DNA from: Spirochaetaceae bacterium | GTDB lineage: Bacteria > Spirochaetota > Spirochaetia > SZUA-6 > Bin103 | Reading direction: 5' to 3' | DNA: 19,010 bases | NCBI GenBank assembly: GCA_028818385.1 | Contig: JAPPNY010000216.1 | Coordinates: 1 to 19,010 of the forward strand | Translations under genes and position numbers: made by a program | The notes under the pieces: model-generated | What the model saw: the letters and a program-made list of their open reading frames with translations, nothing else | Told to the model about the DNA's origin: nothing | The model's database searches: none | Shown: positions 15,143 to 19,010 of the stretch, in pieces | Layout: the number at the start of each line of letters is the position of its first letter | Position numbering within the stretch: position 1 is the first letter of the stretch

Positions 15143-17200
15143 CTAGCGTTCGGGGCCGATCTCGGCGGCCGGTCCCATGCGGTCGAACGGGATCGCCTGC
15201 ATGCCGGCCTCGTAGGCGAGTGAACCGGTCGTAAGCCGCAGGTCGTCGTTCGGCTCGTCGGCGAAACCGGGATCCACGCCGACCAGGTTGCCGTCATCCG
15301 GCAGCAGATGCGGGTCGACGTCGCGCAGTGTGAGCAGCCAGCGGCCTCCGTAGCAGAGGTTGCTGACGATCACGTTGCCGGTGGGCGCGAAGCCCTCGCC
15401 TGCTTCGTACACGGCATCCAGCTCGGCCAACTGCGGGTACCGCTCGGCGTACGGCGGCTGGTGGTGGTTCATCTCCTCGAGCCGGGGGCGCATGGTGTTG
15501 TAGACCATGTCCCGCCACTGCTCGGTCAGGCACTGGCCCCGGCCGTCGAGCTGGACGGCGGGCTCGCAGTGCACGAACAGGTTGTTCTGCACCCGGTTGT
15601 CGCGCCCGCCGCCGATCAGCACGGCGCGCGTGCAGCGCAGGAAGACGTTGCCGTAGATCGTGGTGCCGCTGGCGCAGTCGTCCAGGTAGACCGCCCGCAC
15701 CCCGTGCCGGCCGTAGCCGAAGATGCCCAGGTCATGGAAGAAATTGTGCCGCACCACGTTGCCCCGCTCGGTCCAGTCGCGCCCCATGTAGAAGGCGCCG
15801 GCATCGCCGGTCTGCGTGCAGACGTGGTCGATCTCGTTGAGCTCCACGACGTGGTCGTTGCCCGTCAGCAGCACGGCGGTGTGCGGCGCGTCGTGCAGGT
15901 GGTTGTGCGCCACCCGGTGGCCGACGCCGTGCAGATCGACCGCGGGCGTGTAGGTGAGCTGCAGGCGGCTGAAGTGGTGGATGTCGCAGTTCTCGACCAC
16001 GTGGCCGCCGGGAGTCAGCGTGCGGCGGTCGCCGCCTGAGAGCGACACGCCGCCGGCGCCGGTGTGATGGATCCCGCACCGTTCGATGCGGTGGCCGGAG
16101 CCCCTTTCCACCCTGATGCCGTACTCGCCGGTGTTGCGGACCTCGCAGCAGCAGACGGTGGCGTCGCGGCCGCCGCTGATGGCGATGCCGTCGCCGCGGC
16201 AGCACTCGACGGTGATGCCGCGGATCCGCACGTGCGAGGCGCCACGGATGGCGACCACCGGCTCCGTCAGGATCGACACCGTGACCGCCACCTCCGGCGG
16301 TGACGGATCGCCCGGCGGCCAGAAGTACAGGAGACCGGCCCGCCGGTCCAGGTACCACTCGCCCGGCGAGTCCAGCTCTTCCAGCACGTTCAGGTAGTAG
16401 TAGCGCTGCCCGGTGGTGTAGCCGTAGGCGCCGGGCTGATCGGTGGTGACCAGGCGGGCGTCGAGGTCGATGGACTCGATGCGCTGGTAGGAGTCGGCCC
16501 AATCGTAGGTCCAGTAGCCGTGCACGAGCGCCTCGGCCGGTTCGCGCCAGCCGCGCGGCCGGTCGCCGAAGTACTCGAAGCTGCGGTTGGGCTCGTCGCT
16601 GCTGGCGTCCCAGGGCACGTCGTCGGTGCCGCTGCGGCCGGGCACGTCGACGCGGGCGACGTTCACGAACGAATGGTCGGGCCAGCGCGCCAGAGTCATG
16701 CGCCGGTCCCGGTGGAACACCTCCAGGGCGGTCGGCCGCCGCCCGCGGCCGAAGCCTGCCGGCTCGAGGGTGCCGTAGTCGCTGATGCCCTGCGCGCGCA
16801 GGTCCGCCACCAGCACCTGGCGGCGAGCGGCCGGCGACAGGCGCTGCCACGCCTCCGCGGTGGCGCCGGACGCGGCGATCGGCCGGAACCCCCACACGCT
16901 GCGTCCGCCGATCAGCCGCACCTCCTCGCCCGGGAAGGCGCGGTAGACGACCGGTGCGTCCTCGCTGCCGCCGTCCTCGGCGCCGAGCTCGAAGGAGACC
17001 TCCCGCTGGTAGCTCCAGCCGCGCAGCCACACCGTCGCGCCGCCGGCCGCCCCGGAACGACGCCGCTCCCGCAGCGCATCGCGGGCCGCCTCCAGGGTCG
17101 CGAACGGCCCGTCGCTGCCGTCCCGTGTCGGATCGGGATGACGGCCGCTCCAGGCGTCGTCACCGGCGGGCGATACGTACAGGTCAAGGCTCTCAGGCAT
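15143..17200 (-). CDS. Right-handed parallel beta-helix repeat protein
   Basis: The 685-residue product starts LDLYVSPAGDDAWSGRHPDPTRDGSDGPFATLEAARDAL, the usual opening of bacterial pectate-lyase-like beta-helix proteins. A beta-rich insert with many Trp/Tyr follows. About residues 320-560 form the beta-helix, with repeated short turns such as VRIRGITVECCRGDGIAISGG, IERCGIHHTGAGGVSLSGG, HRVAHNHLHDAPHTAVLLTGN and TIYGNVFLRCTRAVLIGGG. The family includes lyases, glycosidases and epimerases on polysaccharides; I cannot assign a reaction. The ATG at 17200 follows AGGAG by seven bases and is preferred to a TTG two codons upstream. No signal peptide is present, unusual for this fold. It lies about 95 bases after the second AlbA_2 gene on the same strand and may be co-transcribed with it. 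Confidence 0.85.
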   Translation of the reverse strand: MPESLDLYVSPAGDDAWSGRHPDPTRDGSDGPFATLEAARDALRERRRSGAAGGATVWLRGWSYQREVSFELGAEDGGSEDAPVVYRAFPGEEVRLIGGRSVWGFRPIAASGATAEAWQRLSPAARRQVLVADLRAQGISDYGTLEPAGFGRGRRPTALEVFHRDRRMTLARWPDHSFVNVARVDVPGRSGTDDVPWDASSDEPNRSFEYFGDRPRGWREPAEALVHGYWTYDWADSYQRIESIDLDARLVTTDQPGAYGYTTGQRYYYLNVLEELDSPGEWYLDRRAGLLYFWPPGDPSPPEVAVTVSILTEPVVAIRGASHVRIRGITVECCRGDGIAISGGRDATVCCCEVRNTGEYGIRVERGSGHRIERCGIHHTGAGGVSLSGGDRRTLTPGGHVVENCDIHHFSRLQLTYTPAVDLHGVGHRVAHNHLHDAPHTAVLLTGNDHVVELNEIDHVCTQTGDAGAFYMGRDWTERGNVVRHNFFHDLGIFGYGRHGVRAVYLDDCASGTTIYGNVFLRCTRAVLIGGGRDNRVQNNLFVHCEPAVQLDGRGQCLTEQWRDMVYNTMRPRLEEMNHHQPPYAERYPQLAELDAVYEAGEGFAPTGNVIVSNLCYGGRWLLTLRDVDPHLLPDDGNLVGVDPGFADEPNDDLRLTTGSLAYEAGMQAIPFDRMGPAAEIGPER

Positions 17201-17294
17201 GCACAAGCTCCTCGCCGCTTGGACTCAGTCGTCGTGTCTCCGTCGCTTCAGCCAGCCGGCGAGCATGTCGCGCTCGACCGTTCGCCGACCGTGT

Positions 17295-18851
17295 TCACGG
17301 CTCTGCGTTCCCCTGCGCCAGAGTTTCCGCCACGGCTCGCCCGCGGTCGGTCAGCCGGTACTGCTGCAAACGGCTGCGCGGCTTGTCGGGCAGAGTGTAC
17401 TCGATCATCCGCTTCGCCAGGAGTCGCCGCACTACCTTGTTGAGCTGGCCGGAAACCCCCTTCTGTCCCAGGTTCTTCGACAGCTCAGCCTTTGCCATCG
17501 AGCCGCCGGTCAGCAACGCGAGCAGTTTCACCTCCAGTGACTCTGGCTGCGACTCTGGCCGTGACTCTGGCCGTGACTCTGGCTGCGACCCGTTACCCGC
17601 GTCTCCGGCTGCTACTACCGCCTGATTTCCGAATTGGCCCTCTACCGTGGTGCCTCGATTGTCCTCCTCGATCCTTCCAGTCCCAGCTCGGGCCGTACCG
17701 GCCCTCTCTCCGGAGGCGCCGCCTGCCACGGCATCGGCCGCCCGGTAGGCGGCGGAATAAGGGAACTCCAACCACAGTCCGCTGCCGGGCTCGATCTTCC
17801 ACTCCGGTGCCGGATTGCCAGCGTCCTCGCAAGCCGTGGCGATGCGCCGAATGCCGCGGCCCCACGCTTCGATCATTCCGGCCCGGAAGAACGCATAGGC
17901 GATTGCGGGATTGTAGGGCACCGACGCGTGCTCCCCGGTCAATCGCTCGACCGACCAGTCACCCGGCAAGCGTCCGGGATTCCACAACACGATCCGCTCG
18001 TCGTACACCCGGATCTGAATGGGCACGGGATCGGCGTAGTCGCGATGGATCACCGCATTGATCACCGCCTCGCGCATCGCGTCGCGCGGTACCGGAAAGG
18101 TCTCCACGCGATAGACGCCGTCGTAGGAAACCAGAGCCCGCGAATACTTCGAGTAGAGCAGGTCCATGGTACGGTCGACCTGCGCGAACAGGTCGCCTTC
18201 GATCACGTCCTGATACAGCAACTCGGCGCCGCGGAAATACCCGATCTTCACGTAGGCATCGCGCACGAAGCGTCCCGGCTCCGGATGGAACAGCAGCATG
18301 GCCGCCCGCTTCAGGTACTCTCCCTCCCGCAGGCGCAGCTTCTCGATCACGCCGGCGTCGGATTCGTCGAGGATGTCCTTGCCCAACCGCCCGCTGGCGG
18401 CGGCGCGGCGGCGAAACTCGTCCAACGTACGCCCATCCAGGTCCTTGAGTCCGACGCCGGGCAGTGGCGAGTCGTCCCACGCCCGGCCATGCTTCCGCAG
18501 TAGAAAGCGGCTCAACGCCGCGCCGCGCAGCACCTGCTTGGTACTGCCGCTCCGGTAGTGGAATTCGCCTTTGTAACTGATCGGGTTGGGGTACGGATCG
18601 ACCACGATCTGCAGGTACTCCCGGCCCGACTCCGTCTGCAGGTTCACGTCCACCATAATGCCCAGCAGCGCCTGCGCCTTGTTCGGAATCTCATCGAGCA
18701 ATCGAAGAACGTCCTTCACGCCGACCGCCTCGCCCCGGTCGTTCCTGCCGATTTCCAGCACGCCACCCTGCGCGTTGGCGAACCCGCATACCCACTTCAG
18801 GTAGTCGTCCCGCCACGATTCCTTCCACTCGACGTTCTGATTCTCGCTCAC
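17295..18851 (-). CDS. AlbA_2 / GHKL ATP-binding protein with repeat linker and winged helix
   Basis: The 518-residue product has an AlbA_2 (Schlafen-type) domain at about 1-125 (NVEWKESWRDDYLKWVCGFANAQGGVLEIG) and a HATPase_c_4-type region at about 250-365 with REAVINAVIHRDY (E261, N265), WNPGRLP (290-296) and AWGRGIRRI (329-337). A low-complexity linker follows (370-439), then a winged-helix DNA-binding end (about 440-510: LLALLTGGSMAKAELSKNLGQ, VVRRLLAKRMIEYTLPDKP, QQYRLTDRGRAVAETL). The arrangement suggests an ATP-dependent transcriptional regulator. The linker holds four PES-type repeats. Translation starts at GTG 18851, overlapping the stop of an 18-codon ORF. It shares its two-domain core with the gene at 4268-5536, but that one lacks linker and winged helix. 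Target genes are unknown; the beta-helix gene just downstream is one candidate. Confidence 0.88.
   Translation of the reverse strand: MSENQNVEWKESWRDDYLKWVCGFANAQGGVLEIGRNDRGEAVGVKDVLRLLDEIPNKAQALLGIMVDVNLQTESGREYLQIVVDPYPNPISYKGEFHYRSGSTKQVLRGAALSRFLLRKHGRAWDDSPLPGVGLKDLDGRTLDEFRRRAAASGRLGKDILDESDAGVIEKLRLREGEYLKRAAMLLFHPEPGRFVRDAYVKIGYFRGAELLYQDVIEGDLFAQVDRTMDLLYSKYSRALVSYDGVYRVETFPVPRDAMREAVINAVIHRDYADPVPIQIRVYDERIVLWNPGRLPGDWSVERLTGEHASVPYNPAIAYAFFRAGMIEAWGRGIRRIATACEDAGNPAPEWKIEPGSGLWLEFPYSAAYRAADAVAGGASGERAGTARAGTGRIEEDNRGTTVEGQFGNQAVVAAGDAGNGSQPESRPESRPESQPESLEVKLLALLTGGSMAKAELSKNLGQKGVSGQLNKVVRRLLAKRMIEYTLPDKPRSRLQQYRLTDRGRAVAETLAQGNAEP
17538..17585 (-). repeat. Four-copy 12-bp coding repeat (Q/R-P-E-S)
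   Basis: Four in-frame 12-bp units encode QPES-RPES-RPES-QPES at residues 423-438, between the ATP-binding part and the winged helix. Units differ only at the codon for Gln/Arg and at the third base of Pro. Similar short repeats in this linker are seen in relatives from memory. A change of one unit keeps the reading frame, so copy number could vary without breaking the protein. Confidence 0.85.
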
Positions 18852-18904
18852 GCCGCCTTCTTCTTCGTCGCCACAAGATCGTACGGGTCAGGGCTGTCTG
18901 ACAT
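18848..18904 (-). CDS. Possible 18-codon leader ORF overlapping the AlbA_2 start
   Basis: ATG at 18904 opens MSDSPDPYDLVATKKKAA followed by TGA at 18848-18850. The TGA overlaps the GTG start of the following gene (GTGA). A strong GAGGAG lies about seven bases before this ATG, much better than the AAGG near the GTG, so ribosomes probably enter here and reach the regulator by coupling. It may be a coupling leader, or the remnant of an upstream gene or of the regulator's original N-terminus. Lys/Ala-rich C-terminus; no known family. Confidence 0.5.
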   Translation of the reverse strand: MSDSPDPYDLVATKKKAA

Positions 18905-19010
18905 CACACGCTCCTCGCGCTTCGGCTCAGTTTATCACCGACGCCGATGCCCCGAGGGTAACTGTTCAGGCGTAGGGTAGGTTCGTTCGACAGATTTCGG
19001 CAACCGGTCG
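18905..19010 (-). other. Upstream region of the second AlbA_2 unit
   Basis: These 106 bases hold GAGGAG for the leader ORF and, further up on the minus strand, TGATAAACT, which could serve as an extended -10 element. I see no convincing -35 and no gene start. The region reaches the window edge, so the promoter call is weak. Confidence 0.3.

Noticed and set aside
17538..17585. CRISPR-like repeat
   Set aside because: The units are contiguous 12-bp in-frame coding repeats without spacers.

Overview
This is a high-GC bacterial window (about 70% G+C by eye in the gene-dense part). No rRNA, tRNA, transposase or CRISPR was found. The gene families point to an environmental or host-associated heterotroph: a phytanoyl-CoA-dioxygenase-like enzyme, a heparinase II/III-like protein, enolase-superfamily and RraA-like enzymes, a parallel beta-helix protein, and AlbA_2/HATPase proteins. 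The phylum cannot be fixed from the sequence. A short YchF-like protein made mostly of the DUF933/TGS end is weakly reminiscent of spirochaetes, but that is only an impression.

Layout. (1) Bases 1-589, minus strand: an AT-richer, signal-peptide-bearing gene running off the left edge. (2) Bases 677-7635, plus strand: five tightly packed genes that look like one operon. They are a PhyH-family dioxygenase, a six-hairpin glycosidase-like protein broken by one extra base, an RraA-like aldolase, an AlbA_2/HATPase protein and a double alpha/beta-hydrolase. A leaderless-type promoter precedes the operon and a hairpin closes it. (3) Bases 7648-8223, minus strand: a Phd/YefM-ParE toxin-antitoxin pair. 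(4) Bases 8270-12619, plus strand: a heparinase II/III-like protein of 1065 residues followed by an enolase-superfamily enzyme. (5) Bases 12675-14264, minus strand: a small MNT-type nucleotidyltransferase and a tandem GNAT protein. (6) Bases 14404-15093, plus strand: a shortened YchF/OLA1-like protein with a ruined P-loop and most of the GTPase domain missing. (7) Bases 15143-18904, minus strand: a right-handed beta-helix protein, a second AlbA_2/HATPase protein with a repeat linker and C-terminal winged helix, and an 18-codon leader ORF overlapping its start.

How the genes may work together (inference). The heparinase-like protein, beta-helix protein, six-hairpin protein and esterase fit attack on an acidic, possibly esterified polysaccharide or oligosaccharide. 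An enolase-superfamily enzyme would dehydrate the released sugar acid to a 2-keto-3-deoxy acid, and the RraA-like protein could cleave such an acid to pyruvate and an aldehyde. None of these enzymes has a signal peptide and no transporter is present, so the substrate would have to be imported or intracellular. Regulation may involve the AlbA_2 protein built into the first operon.

Most unusual points: the pseudo-GTPase YchF-like protein, the HxG (not HxD/E) metal motif in the dioxygenase, the altered active-site positions in the enolase-superfamily protein, the serine-less second hydrolase domain, the single-base frameshift, and the leader ORF plus 12-bp coding repeat in the second AlbA_2 gene.
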